Source: Streptosporangiaceae bacterium (GTDB lineage: Bacteria; Actinomycetota; Actinomycetes; Streptosporangiales; Streptosporangiaceae). From it: a DNA stretch of 9,164 nucleotides. Positions 1-6,220 of this stretch are shown here, in pieces (within the stretch, counting starts at the first letter, position 1; each line of letters begins with the position of its first letter). The notes below the pieces were generated by a model that saw only the letters and a list, made by a program, of their open reading frames with translations, made no database searches and was not told where the DNA came from. A program made the translations under genes and the position numbers. The DNA is taken from assembly GCA_030040475.1 (NCBI GenBank), contig JASHTQ010000158.1:1-9164 (forward strand), read 5' to 3'.

Positions 1-791
1 CCGTGCCCGGACGGCGACCCGGCGACCGGCAGCGTGTCCAGGTACTTCGCCGACGCGTACTTGGCCGTCTTCAGCGCGTACTCCGCGCTCGTCCCGCCGA
101 CCACGATGGCCAGGTGGTACGGCGGGCACGCGGCGGTGCCGAGCGACCTGATCTTCTCCTCCAGGAACGCCGCCATCCGGGCCGGGCTGAGCACGGCCTT
201 GGTCTCCTGGTACAGGAACGACTTGTTCGCCGAGCCGCCGCCCTTGGCCATGAACAGGAACTTGTACTCCTCCCCGCCTGTCGCGTAGATCTCGATCTGC
301 GCGGGCAGGTTGGTCCCGGTGTTCCGCTCCTGGAACATGGTCAGCGGCGCGAGCTGGGAGTACCGCAGGTTCAGCGTGGTGTACGCGTCGTAGACCCCGC
401 GCGCGAGGTGCTCCTCGTCCCGCCCGTCGGTCAGCACCTGCTGGCCGCGCTTGCCCATCACGATCGCGGTCCCGGTGTCCTGGCACATCGGCAGCACCCC
501 GCCGGCCGCGATGCACGCGTTCTTCAGCAGGTCGCGGGCGACGTACCGGTCATTGGGACTCGCCTCGGGATCCTCCAGGATGGACCGTAGCTGGCTGAGG
601 TGGGCGGGCCGCAGCAGATGGGCGATATCGTGCATCGCCGTACTGGCAAGGTCGGTGAGCAGCTGCGGCTCTACTTCCAGGAATTTTCTGCCGAACGAGC
701 CGTGGTTACTCGCCACCTCTCCTGCGAGTCTCCGGTAGCGCGTCTCATCCGCCCCAAGCGGCAGCAGGTCGGTGTAGCTGAACTCGGCCAC
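1..791 (-). CDS. fumA: Class I (iron-sulfur) fumarate hydratase, N-terminal part, runs off the left edge
   Basis: Class I fumarase interconverts fumarate and L-malate in the cytosolic TCA cycle using an oxygen-sensitive [4Fe-4S] cluster. About 263 residues are visible. Residues 101-113 read [13 protein letters not shown], the segment carrying the first cluster cysteine (C103). Residues 219-226 read TAACPPYH with the second (C222), followed by the IVVGGTSAE stretch. [11 protein letters not shown] (180-190) is another family signature. These positions sit close to the cluster cysteines I recall for E. coli FumA (about 105 and 224). The third cysteine and the C-terminal beta part lie outside the window; a one-chain enzyme would be about 550 residues. 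The GTG start at 791 is chosen because AGGAGGAGG lies a few bases upstream and the family's N-terminal pattern begins there. No frameshift is seen. A related hydro-lyase such as tartrate dehydratase is less likely but not excluded without the C-terminus. Confidence 0.93.
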   Translation of the reverse strand, partial: MAEFSYTDLLPLGADETRYRRLAGEVASNHGSFGRKFLEVEPQLLTDLASTAMHDIAHLLRPAHLSQLRSILEDPEASPNDRYVARDLLKNACIAAGGVLPMCQDTGTAIVMGKRGQQVLTDGRDEEHLARGVYDAYTTLNLRYSQLAPLTMFQERNTGTNLPAQIEIYATGGEEYKFLFMAKGGGSANKSFLYQETKAVLSPARMAAFLEEKIRSLGTAACPPYHLAIVVGGTSAEYALKTAKYASAKYLDTLPVAGSPSGH

Positions 792-949
792 GCCCTTAGT
801 CCTCCTCCTGGTCCAAGGTCTGCACCCAGCTTAGATACTGACGAGCCCAGGAAGATCCTGCCCGACCCGGGTCCCAGGCCCGAGACCGCGGGCCCGCGCC
901 CCGGCCGAGGTTCCCGGAACGTCTGACTCCCGGGCGCGAGTTCGGCTGA

Positions 950-965
950 GACAAACTTTTGTGTC
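950..965. promoter_or_regulatory. Short dyad upstream of fumarase, possible operator
   Basis: GACAAACTTTTGTGTC contains a perfect ACAAA-CT-TTTGT dyad (951-962). It lies about 160 nt upstream of the fumarase GTG in a conspicuously AT-richer patch of very GC-rich DNA. I cannot assign it to a regulator; it does not match the Rex or Crp consensus well. Confidence 0.3.
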
Positions 966-972
966 TTGCTGG

Positions 973-1125
973 TTACGACTTGTACATGTATGAGCAAGCT
1001 TGTATCGTGACGCTATGCGGCGGCGCCGCGCCGCGCGGTGCCCCCGTCCGCGCGATGCATGCTAAGCACGCGGTGCCCCCGTCCGCGTCCGGCTGAGCTG
1101 CGGCGCCGCCGCCGCCCGTGCTCAT
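973..1125 (-). CDS. Possible 50-residue small ORF, unverified
   Basis: An ATG at 1125 opens a 50-codon frame ending in TAA at 973-975. A purine-rich AAGGAAAAGG lies 7 nt upstream, a plausible ribosome site. The N-terminus is Gly/Ala-rich (MSTGGGGAAAQPDADGG). It is followed by a C-x-x-C pair (C20, C23), a third Cys at 44 and an SYMYKS tail. Codon 21 is TTA, the rare bldA-type leucine codon of mycelial actinomycetes. Against coding: no family is recognised, part of the frame is made from a direct repeat, the last third has poor GC3, and its 3' end overlaps the likely fumarase control region. It may be chance. Confidence 0.2.
   Translation of the reverse strand: MSTGGGGAAAQPDADGGTACLACIARTGAPRGAAPPHSVTIQACSYMYKS
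979..1004. promoter_or_regulatory. CTTGTA direct repeat 20 bp apart, candidate promoter/operator region of fumarase
   Basis: CTTGTA occurs at 979-984 and 999-1004, start to start 20 bp, about two helical turns. Two small palindromes sit among them: TACATGTA (983-990) and CAAGCTTG (995-1002). The block is AT-rich against its surroundings. On the minus strand a TTGCTC/TAACCA pair about 16 nt apart could be a weak promoter for fumarase, but no consensus -10 box is present. Regulator unknown. Confidence 0.3.
1034..1087. repeat. Pair of 19-bp direct repeats
   Basis: CGCGGTGCCCCCGTCCGCG occurs exactly at 1034-1052 and again at 1069-1087, a 35-bp period. Similar GCGGCGCCG blocks flank the pair (about 1019-1030 and 1100-1110). 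This could be a small duplication or a paired protein-binding site. No target-site duplication or transposase is associated. Confidence 0.75.
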
Positions 1126-1275
1126 GGGTTCGCCTTTTCCTTACGATCTTCCCGCATGGCCCCGCCCGTGCCCCGTTCCGGCGCTCCGGCCCCGTGTCTG
1201 CCACCCATGCTGGGGCCTCCGGCCGCCCCCGTCAGCCCTATCCTGCCCCGCCGGTCGCTCAGGCCGCATCCTCGG

Positions 1276-1331
1276 CCGCAACGATGTAAGGGTGTAGCGG
1301 TTATAACCGCCACGGATTTACATCGTTGCGG
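1276..1331. repeat. 56-bp nested palindrome overlapping the stop codon of the MarR-type gene
   Basis: The outer arms are CCGCAACGATGTAA (1276-1289) and TTACATCGTTGCGG (1318-1331), a perfect 14-bp match. A second perfect palindrome, GCGGTTATAACCGC (1297-1310), shares exactly the same centre. Two further pairs (1294/1313 and 1295/1312) extend the inner stem. The TAA stop of the minus-strand regulator (1318-1320) lies in the right arm. Transcribed, it would fold into a long hairpin, so it may end marR transcription, although no U tract follows. A dimeric-protein operator or a miniature repeat element is also possible. Confidence 0.8.
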
Positions 1332-1890
1332 TCGGACGGGTCGGTGATGGCCGTTCCGGTGCCGCGTCCCGGTCCCAGTCCTGGTCCGCCGCGGCGCGTT
1401 CCCTGTGCTGCTCGTCGAGCTCCACCGCGAGCCGCAGCAGCGCGGGCACGGCATCGGCCAGGACCTCCAGGTCACCGGCGGACAGCCGGTCGAGCGCCCT
1501 GGCGGCCAGGTCGGCGCGCAGGTCGCGCCATTCCGCGATCCGCTGGGTGGCCTTGTCCGTCACCGTGAGCCGGACCGAACGTCCGTCTGAGGCCGCCCGG
1601 CCCCGGTTGAGCAGGCCCTCGGCGGTCAGCCTGCCGACCAGCGTGCTCACCGTGTTGGGCGCGAGCCGCAGTTCATGCGCGGCGTCGGCGACGCTGATGC
1701 CCGGCCTGGCCGCGGCCAGCCTGAGCAGTTCTGACTGCGCCGGTGCCAGCGGCTGCTGCTGCCAGGCGCCGCGCGCGGCCCGGCGGGCGGTCCGCCTGAT
1801 CGCGCTGACCGCGGCCAGCAGATCCGCCGCGAGGGTCGGCGAGCCCCCCGACGGCGCCGCCTGCGGTGTCTGGCCAATTACATCTTTCAC
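1318..1890 (-). CDS. MarR-family transcriptional regulator
   Basis: A 190-residue winged helix-turn-helix protein, probably a homodimeric ligand-responsive repressor of its divergent neighbour. Residues 48-60 (LAPAQSELLRLAA) match the helix preceding the HTH. Residues 65-94 form the HTH (VADAAHELRLAPNTVSTLVGR, then the LTAEGLLNR helix). Residues 96-111 are the wing, with the family's D-x-R pair (D102, R104) before VRLTVT. Helices from 113 to 165 would be the dimerisation domain, and a charged Pro/Arg tail ends the protein. The GTG at 1890 is preferred: no Shine-Dalgarno precedes it, but TATAAT lies 7 nt upstream, as expected for a leaderless mRNA. The open frame continues upstream as far as 2325, but that part runs antisense through the transporter gene. 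Family assignment is firm; the inducer is unknown. Confidence 0.88.
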   Translation of the reverse strand: MKDVIGQTPQAAPSGGSPTLAADLLAAVSAIRRTARRAARGAWQQQPLAPAQSELLRLAAARPGISVADAAHELRLAPNTVSTLVGRLTAEGLLNRGRAASDGRSVRLTVTDKATQRIAEWRDLRADLAARALDRLSAGDLEVLADAVPALLRLAVELDEQHRERAAADQDWDRDAAPERPSPTRPTATM

Positions 1891-1933
1891 AGAGCTAATT
1901 ATATGCGGCTTTGCTGCGACTGGCCCCGCATAT
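1876..1933. promoter_or_regulatory. Inverted repeats between divergent marR-type and MFS genes, candidate MarR operator
   Basis: ATATGCGG (1901-1908) and CCGCATAT (1926-1933) are perfect 8-bp inverted arms around 1917; the left arm overlaps the TATAAT box of the regulator gene. A second dyad, AATTA (1876-1880) with TAATT (1896-1900), straddles the GTG start. A further GCATATAT (1975-1982) lies just upstream of the transporter ribosome site. MarR proteins commonly bind AT-rich dyads between themselves and a divergent target gene, so these are the natural operator candidates. Confidence 0.45.
1898..1903 (-). promoter_or_regulatory. -10 box for the MarR-type gene, leaderless start
   Basis: A perfect TATAAT on the minus strand ends 7 nt before the GTG, which puts transcription start at about 1890-1891, essentially at the start codon. 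No good TTGACA-like -35 is seen at the expected distance. Confidence 0.5.
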
Positions 1934-2002
1934 TCGCGTCCGCGCCGGGTAAGCGGGTAGTCACGGGCATAGCAGCATATATCAGGGTAAGAAGGAGGGG
2001 CC

Positions 2003-3538
2003 ATGTCCGCAGCCTCCGAGACGGCGAGCAGCCAGAACACCCCGGCTATCCGCAGCCTGATTCCCGCGCGAATAGACCGGCTCCCATGGTCCCGATTCCA
2101 CACCAAGCTGGTGATGGCGCTAGGGGTGGCGTGGATCTTGGACGGGCTCGAGATCACGATCGCCGCGAACGTCGGCCCCGACCTGACCCTGAAGAACACG
2201 CTGAACATGTCCGCAGGCGGCGTCGCCGACATCGCCACCTGGTACCTGATCGGCGAGATCATCGGCGCGCTGTTCTTCGGCCGGCTGTCGGACAAGCTCG
2301 GGCGGCGGAACCTCTTCGTGATCACGCTCGGCGTCTACCTGATCGGCAGCGGCCTGACCGCGGCCACGCCCGCGGGCGGGAAGTGGTTCATCTTCCTCTA
2401 CCTCACCAGGATCATCGCCGGATCGGGCATCGGGGGTGAGTACGCCGCGATCAACTCCGCGATCGACGAGATGATCCCGGCGAGATACCGGGGCCGGATC
2501 GACCTGGCGGTGAACGGCACCTACTGGGCCGGCGCGATCGTCGGCACCGTGGTCACCCTCTGGGTGCTGAACCACGTGGCGCCCGACTGGGGCTGGCGGA
2601 TCGCCTACCTGGTCGGTCCCGTGCTTGCGCTCGTCATCATCTTCGTCCGCCGCAACCTGCCGGAAAGCCCGCGCTGGCAGATCATGCACGGCCGCCAGAA
2701 GGAAGCCGAGGCGTCGATCGAGGAGATCGAGGCGGACGTCGCCAAGACCAAGGGCACGCTGCCGCCGGTGGACCCGAGCCAGGAAATAGCGATCGTCCCG
2801 ACCAGGGAGATCGGCTACCTGGCGCTGCTGCGCGTGCTGTTCTCCCACTACCCGGGGCGTTCGGTGCTCGGCGCGGCGCTGATGATCACCCAGTCGTTCC
2901 TGTACAACGCGATCTTCTTCACCTCCGGCCTGGTGCTCGAGTACTTCTTCCACGTCAAGGCCACCGATACCGGCTACTACTTCTTCGCCTTCGCGGTCGG
3001 CAACCTCGCGGGCCCGCTGACGATCGGCCGGCTCTTCGACACCGTGGGCCGGAAGATAATGATCTCAAGCACCTACATCCTCTCCGGCGTCATGCTGGCG
3101 ATCACGGCCGAGCTGTTCAAGCAGGGCGTGCTGAGCGCGACCACGCAGACGATCGCCTGGGCGGTGATCTTCTTCTTCGCCTCGGCGGGCGCGAGCGCCG
3201 GGTACCTGACCGTCAGCGAGGTCTTCCCGCTCGAGGTGCGGGCGCAGGCCATCGCGGTCTTCTTCGCGATCGCCCAGCTGTTCGGCACGCTCGGCTCGCA
3301 CTGGTACGGCCACCTGATCGGCACCGGCCAGGACAGGAACACGCTGTTCGCCGGCTACCTGGTCGGCGCGGGGGCGATGATCCTGGGCGGCGTGGTGGCG
3401 ATCTTCTTCGGCGTCAACGCCGAGGGCAAGTCGCTGGAGGACGTCGCCAAGCCGCTTGGCGTGATAGCCAAGCCATCGGAGACGATCTTCCGCTCCGGCG
3501 GCCCGCCCACCGCCCTGCCCCCTTCTCCCGCCGAATAG
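2003..3538 (+). CDS. MFS transporter, sugar-porter-like
   Basis: A 511-residue major facilitator protein with about 12 membrane segments, expected in the cytoplasmic membrane. The first helix carries the acidic LDGLEITI stretch (D47, E50). The loop 2-3 signature is GRLSDKLGRR (93-102), and its second-half counterpart is GRLFDTVGRK (342-351). A helix 4-5 segment with R-x-x-x-G-x-G-x-G-E pattern ends at E145-E146. PESPRW (220-225) after helix 6 is the mark of the sugar-porter and related branches. SEVFPLEVRAQA (405-416) is the usual loop before helix 11. A charged cytosolic loop spans about 226-270. The ATG is supported by AAGGAGG at 1992-1998. Substrate cannot be read from sequence: sugar, organic acid or aromatic acid are all possible. 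The divergent MarR-type regulator suggests substrate-inducible expression. Confidence 0.92.
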   Translation: MSAASETASSQNTPAIRSLIPARIDRLPWSRFHTKLVMALGVAWILDGLEITIAANVGPDLTLKNTLNMSAGGVADIATWYLIGEIIGALFFGRLSDKLGRRNLFVITLGVYLIGSGLTAATPAGGKWFIFLYLTRIIAGSGIGGEYAAINSAIDEMIPARYRGRIDLAVNGTYWAGAIVGTVVTLWVLNHVAPDWGWRIAYLVGPVLALVIIFVRRNLPESPRWQIMHGRQKEAEASIEEIEADVAKTKGTLPPVDPSQEIAIVPTREIGYLALLRVLFSHYPGRSVLGAALMITQSFLYNAIFFTSGLVLEYFFHVKATDTGYYFFAFAVGNLAGPLTIGRLFDTVGRKIMISSTYILSGVMLAITAELFKQGVLSATTQTIAWAVIFFFASAGASAGYLTVSEVFPLEVRAQAIAVFFAIAQLFGTLGSHWYGHLIGTGQDRNTLFAGYLVGAGAMILGGVVAIFFGVNAEGKSLEDVAKPLGVIAKPSETIFRSGGPPTALPPSPAE

Positions 3539-3550
3539 CCGGGCTCATAT

Positions 3551-3580
3551 GTTTTGGCCGCGGTCGGCCGCGGCCAAAAC
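3551..3580 (+). terminator. Strong hairpin after the MFS gene, probable terminator
   Basis: GTTTTGGCCGCGG (3551-3563) pairs perfectly with CCGCGGCCAAAAC (3568-3580) around a TCGG tetraloop, a 13-bp stem beginning 12 nt after the MFS stop. The stem base is A-T rich but no long U tract follows, as is usual in actinomycetes. It separates the transporter from the secretion operon. Confidence 0.75.
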
Positions 3581-3591
3581 GCTTACCGGAA

Positions 3592-3656
3592 TATAACGAC
3601 CGCCCCGACGACGAACCGGCGTGCGGCCCGCCCCGTTCAGTGGGTAGCTGACTGAA
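3592..3656 (+). promoter_or_regulatory. Probable promoter/operator zone of the T7SS-type operon
   Basis: TATAAC (3592-3597) is a -10-like element just past the terminator, with no clear -35. A perfect 6-bp inverted repeat, TTCAGT (3636-3641) and ACTGAA (3651-3656), lies between it and the first gene and could be an operator. The operon needs a promoter somewhere in 3581-3707; the exact element is a guess. Confidence 0.3.
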
Positions 3657-3707
3657 TGCGGGCCAGGACACGTGACCGCGTACGCCGGACGGAGAGGCGG
3701 TACACCC

Positions 3708-3992
3708 ATGGCCGATCTCAGGGTCGACTATCAGCTGCTCGCCTCGATTCACGCCACCATGACCGGCCTGATCTCCGAATTCGAGGCCATCGAGGACCAG
3801 GCAAGCGGCCTCGACTCGGCGTACGGATCCGGCGCCATCGCCGGCGCGATGGGCTCGTTTTCCGGCAACTGGTCCGATCACCGCAAGAAGCTGGTCGGCA
3901 GCATGCAGGGCCTGGACCGCCTGGTGACGAGCACCGCGACCGGCTTCCACCGGACCGACAGCCAGCTCGCCAGCGAGCTGACGAGGAAGTAG
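3708..3992 (+). CDS. WXG100-like small T7SS protein
   Basis: A 94-residue, mostly helical protein with the size and layout of ESX/WXG100 proteins: two helices (about 8-50 and 57-92) joined by a turn. The turn reads GNWSDHR, so Trp55 is present but the classical W-x-G glycine is replaced. Near the C-terminus F80-H-R-T-D84 resembles the T7SS Y-x-x-x-D/E export motif with Phe for Tyr. Such proteins are exported as helical hairpin dimers, often with a larger partner encoded next door. The ATG at 3708 is preferred over an upstream in-frame GTG (3672) because AGGCGG (3695-3700) sits 7 nt before it and the helix pattern starts there. The next gene follows after 15 nt. Membership in the WXG100 superfamily is inferred from size, layout and neighbours. 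Confidence 0.75.
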   Translation: MADLRVDYQLLASIHATMTGLISEFEAIEDQASGLDSAYGSGAIAGAMGSFSGNWSDHRKKLVGSMQGLDRLVTSTATGFHRTDSQLASELTRK

Positions 3993-4007
3993 AGGGGGCC
4001 AGACCGG

Positions 4008-5495
4008 ATGGGACGACCGGCGGGCTACCAGTGGCAGCCACTCGGCCTGGACGCCGACCCGGTGCCGGGAGATCCGCAGGCGATCGGCGCCGAGGTCGCG
4101 CACCTGGCGGCGGTGGCAAGGACGGTCACCGGGCAGATCGCGGCGCTGCACAAGATCGCCAGCGAGAACGCGGAGACCGGGCAGCACGCGGAGAAGATCC
4201 GTGCCGCCGCGCTCGGCCTGGTCGGCTCGCTGCAGAAGGTGGCGACCAGGTACGCCAGGGTGTCCTCGGCCCTGTCCGGCTGGGTGCCCGAGCTCGAGCA
4301 GGCCCAGGCCCTGTCGATCCGGGCGCTTGACGAGGCCGAGGCCCCGTACGCCAGGCTGCGCCAGGCGGTCGCCCTGCCGTCCGGCGGCGACCTGACCGCC
4401 GCGCAGAGGCAGGACATCGCCGCCTACCACGCCTCGATGCGGCGCGCCCAGGACCAGCTGGACGTCGCCCAGGCCCTGCTCACCCGCGCCACCACGCTGC
4501 GCGACACGCAGGCCGCCTACTACGCAGCCAAGATCAACCAGGCCAGCGACGACGGCCTCACCGATCACGAGAGCTGGTGGGACGACTTCACCCACGCGAT
4601 CACGCGGTACGCCGGCCTGATCAAGGACGCCTGCACGGTGCTCGAGGTCGTGGCGGCGGGGCTCGCGATCGCGGCCCTGTTCCTCACCGGCGCCGGCTGG
4701 CTGATCGCCGCCCTCGTGCTCACCGCGGCGGCGCTGGCCGGCCGGATAACGCTGGCCGCCACCGGCAACGGCTCGTGGCTCGAGGTCGCCGCGGACGCCA
4801 TCGCGCTGGTCACCCTCGGCGTCGGCGGCGGGATCACCGGGGCGGGCGGCCTGGTCGGCCGCGCCGGGGCAACCCTGGACGACACGATCGCCGTCGGCGA
4901 CCGGATCGTGACCGAGGCGCGGGCCGCGAGCCTGGCCGGCAAGCTGATGAGCGGCTGCGTGAAGGGCGCGGAGTTTCTCGGCGAGATGGCCGGGCGGCTG
5001 GCCCGGGTGCCGCTGCTGAGCCCGCTGGCCGGTATCGCCGAGAAGGGCGCGGACCTGCTCGAAGAGGGCGCCGAGGTCGTCGATGACTACCAGGATTTCG
5101 CGCGCCCGCTGGCGTCCGCGAGGACGGCCGGCGTCGAGGAGGAATCGGCGCTGGCGCGCGCCAGGGCGGGCGGCGAGGACCTCGGGAACTACGTGAAACG
5201 GATGGCAATCCTCCGCAAGGGTTTCGCCGCCAGCCCCGAGGTGACGAGCCTCGCGGGCACGTTCGACACGCAGGTCAACCTGGCCCGGTCGGTCATCTTC
5301 TCCGGCGCGGCGGTCAACCTCGCCGACGGCGTCGCGCTGCCGAGCACCCCCGTCTACGGCCCGGACGGCTGGCACTGGCAGCCCTGGGACGTCGGTTTCT
5401 GGGACAAGCTGGACAAGGAGATGACGACCGCCCCGGTGCCGCTGGACAAGATCGCCGATGACGTCTGGCACGTCATGGACTTCCAATGGGCGTAG
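4008..5495 (+). CDS. Putative T7SS-secreted protein, 495 residues, undefined C-terminus
   Basis: Residues 8-35 (YQWQPLGLDADPVPGDP onward) match the opening of the putative T7SS-secreted protein family, a WXG100-like helical export region continuing to about residue 165. Residues 180-193 (DDGLTDHESWWDDF) give the D-x-x-S-W-W signature common at the end of that region in actinomycete T7SS substrates. Two hydrophobic segments follow, about 210-245 and 260-285, around an AATGNGSW turn, then an amphipathic Ala-rich part. The last 60 residues are aromatic (GPDGWHWQPWDVGFWDKL). There is no Sec signal peptide, consistent with ESX export. I recognise no nuclease, deaminase or NADase toxin motif in the C-terminus, so an antibacterial role is not supported by sequence. 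AGAGGGGG (3991-3998) precedes the ATG. Confidence 0.82.
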   Translation: MGRPAGYQWQPLGLDADPVPGDPQAIGAEVAHLAAVARTVTGQIAALHKIASENAETGQHAEKIRAAALGLVGSLQKVATRYARVSSALSGWVPELEQAQALSIRALDEAEAPYARLRQAVALPSGGDLTAAQRQDIAAYHASMRRAQDQLDVAQALLTRATTLRDTQAAYYAAKINQASDDGLTDHESWWDDFTHAITRYAGLIKDACTVLEVVAAGLAIAALFLTGAGWLIAALVLTAAALAGRITLAATGNGSWLEVAADAIALVTLGVGGGITGAGGLVGRAGATLDDTIAVGDRIVTEARAASLAGKLMSGCVKGAEFLGEMAGRLARVPLLSPLAGIAEKGADLLEEGAEVVDDYQDFARPLASARTAGVEEESALARARAGGEDLGNYVKRMAILRKGFAASPEVTSLAGTFDTQVNLARSVIFSGAAVNLADGVALPSTPVYGPDGWHWQPWDVGFWDKLDKEMTTAPVPLDKIADDVWHVMDFQWA

Positions 5496-6220
5496 CACCG
5501 GCACCGGCACCTGGCGCGGGTCCGCGATCCGGCTCCGCCGCGCCGGCCGAACCCGGCGCGGCCGCCGTCCGCGGATACTCGATCGTGCTTCCGCCGGGGT
5601 GGCGCAGGATTCCGGTGCGCTCCGGCGCGGAGAAGGCCGTCCGGGCGGCCGTCAGGGAGGCGTTCTCTGTGCTGCCCAGGGACGCGCCGCCGGACCGGGT
5701 CGGCCCGCGCCGGATGGAACTGGAGCGTCGACTGATGAACATGGTGCGGGAGGTGCGGGGCAAGGGCGGCATCGACCTGTGCCTGCCGGTGCTCCCCGTC
5801 TACGGGTCACCGCTGCCGGCGTCGTTCCTGGTCTCCGAGCTGTTCCTCGCGCCGTCGGCAGGCACGGATGTGGCGGCGGCCAGCATCATGGCCCTGCTCG
5901 CCGCCACGGAGATCGCAACGCAGACCGCGACAGGGACCGCGGGGACCGGCGAGCATGCCGTCGCGCATCCGGTCACCGTCGACGGCGCCGGGGGACTGCG
6001 GATGGAGCGAACGGCGGGCCCGCTGCCAGCCCGGGACGTCGAGCACGGCTCGCGCCGGGTGGACTACGTGCTGCCGGTGCCGGGCGACCCGGCCCGCTGG
6101 CTGGCGATCGTGTTCTCCACCCTCGGCGGCGGCGATCCAGAGGACCAGGTCGCCGTGCTGCTGACAAGCCTGTTTGACGCCATGATGAGCACATTCCGGT
6201 GGGGGCGAACGCACCGATGA
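5486..6220 (+). CDS. T7SS-operon hypothetical protein, soluble, possible Mog1/PsbP-like fold
   Basis: A 244-residue protein whose ATG overlaps the end of the preceding gene by 10 nt without a clear ribosome site, which implies translational coupling. An Ala/Pro/Gly-rich disordered head (1-28) precedes YSIVLPPGWRRIPV (31-44). That opening resembles small LpqN/PsbP-like secretion-associated proteins. Helical LPRDAPPDRVGPRRMELERR comes next (63-82), then alternating beta-type strands: DLCLPVLPVY, ASFLVSELFL, RRVDYVLPVPGDPARWLAIVFSTLGGG. The closing helix is VAVLLTSLFDAMMSTFRW (222-239). No membrane segment or signal peptide is seen. I recall similar proteins beside actinomycete T7SS genes but know no assigned function; the fold suggestion is inference. 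The pattern of a chaperone-like or regulatory accessory protein is possible. Confidence 0.75.
   Translation: MGVAPAPAPGAGPRSGSAAPAEPGAAAVRGYSIVLPPGWRRIPVRSGAEKAVRAAVREAFSVLPRDAPPDRVGPRRMELERRLMNMVREVRGKGGIDLCLPVLPVYGSPLPASFLVSELFLAPSAGTDVAAASIMALLAATEIATQTATGTAGTGEHAVAHPVTVDGAGGLRMERTAGPLPARDVEHGSRRVDYVLPVPGDPARWLAIVFSTLGGGDPEDQVAVLLTSLFDAMMSTFRWGRTHR

Larger units (their letters stand above)
792..1317. other. Long intergenic stretch between fumarase and marR-type gene
   Basis: About 525 nt hold no confident gene. Features seen in it are an AT-richer block with short dyads near 950-1005 (probable fumarase control region), a 19-bp direct repeat at 1034-1087, a weak 50-residue minus-strand ORF (973-1125) and most of a 56-bp palindrome at its right end. 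Open frames in the remainder are Arg/Pro/Ala-rich and look like non-coding high-GC sequence. No tRNA, riboswitch or other structured RNA was recognised. Confidence 0.6.

Noticed and set aside
1038..1289. 83-residue plus-strand frame in the intergenic gap
   Set aside because: Arg/Pro-rich, no ribosome site, no domain, and built across the direct repeats and half the palindrome.
1891..2325. N-terminal extension of the MarR-type protein
   Set aside because: The frame stays open upstream, but that part is antisense to the transporter start and control region. The GTG at 1890 with its -10 box explains the gene better.
2120..2953. 277-residue minus-strand frame inside the transporter
   Set aside because: It is a shadow of the MFS gene, which has a strong ribosome site and family motifs.
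3551..3580. Terminator hairpin as a mobile-element end or attachment site
   Set aside because: Its place 12 nt after the MFS stop and its tight tetraloop fit a terminator. There is no transposase, integrase or flanking duplication.
5040..5495. C-terminal toxin domain in the T7SS substrate
   Set aside because: No catalytic motif of known nuclease, deaminase, ADP-ribosyltransferase or NADase toxins is visible, so a toxin/immunity call would be invented.
3414..5510. 698-residue open frame on the minus strand
   Set aside because: It is antisense to the 3' end of the MFS gene, the terminator, the WXG100-like gene and the T7SS substrate gene. Its composition (Arg/Gly/Ala/His/Asp) is typical of frames opened by high GC.
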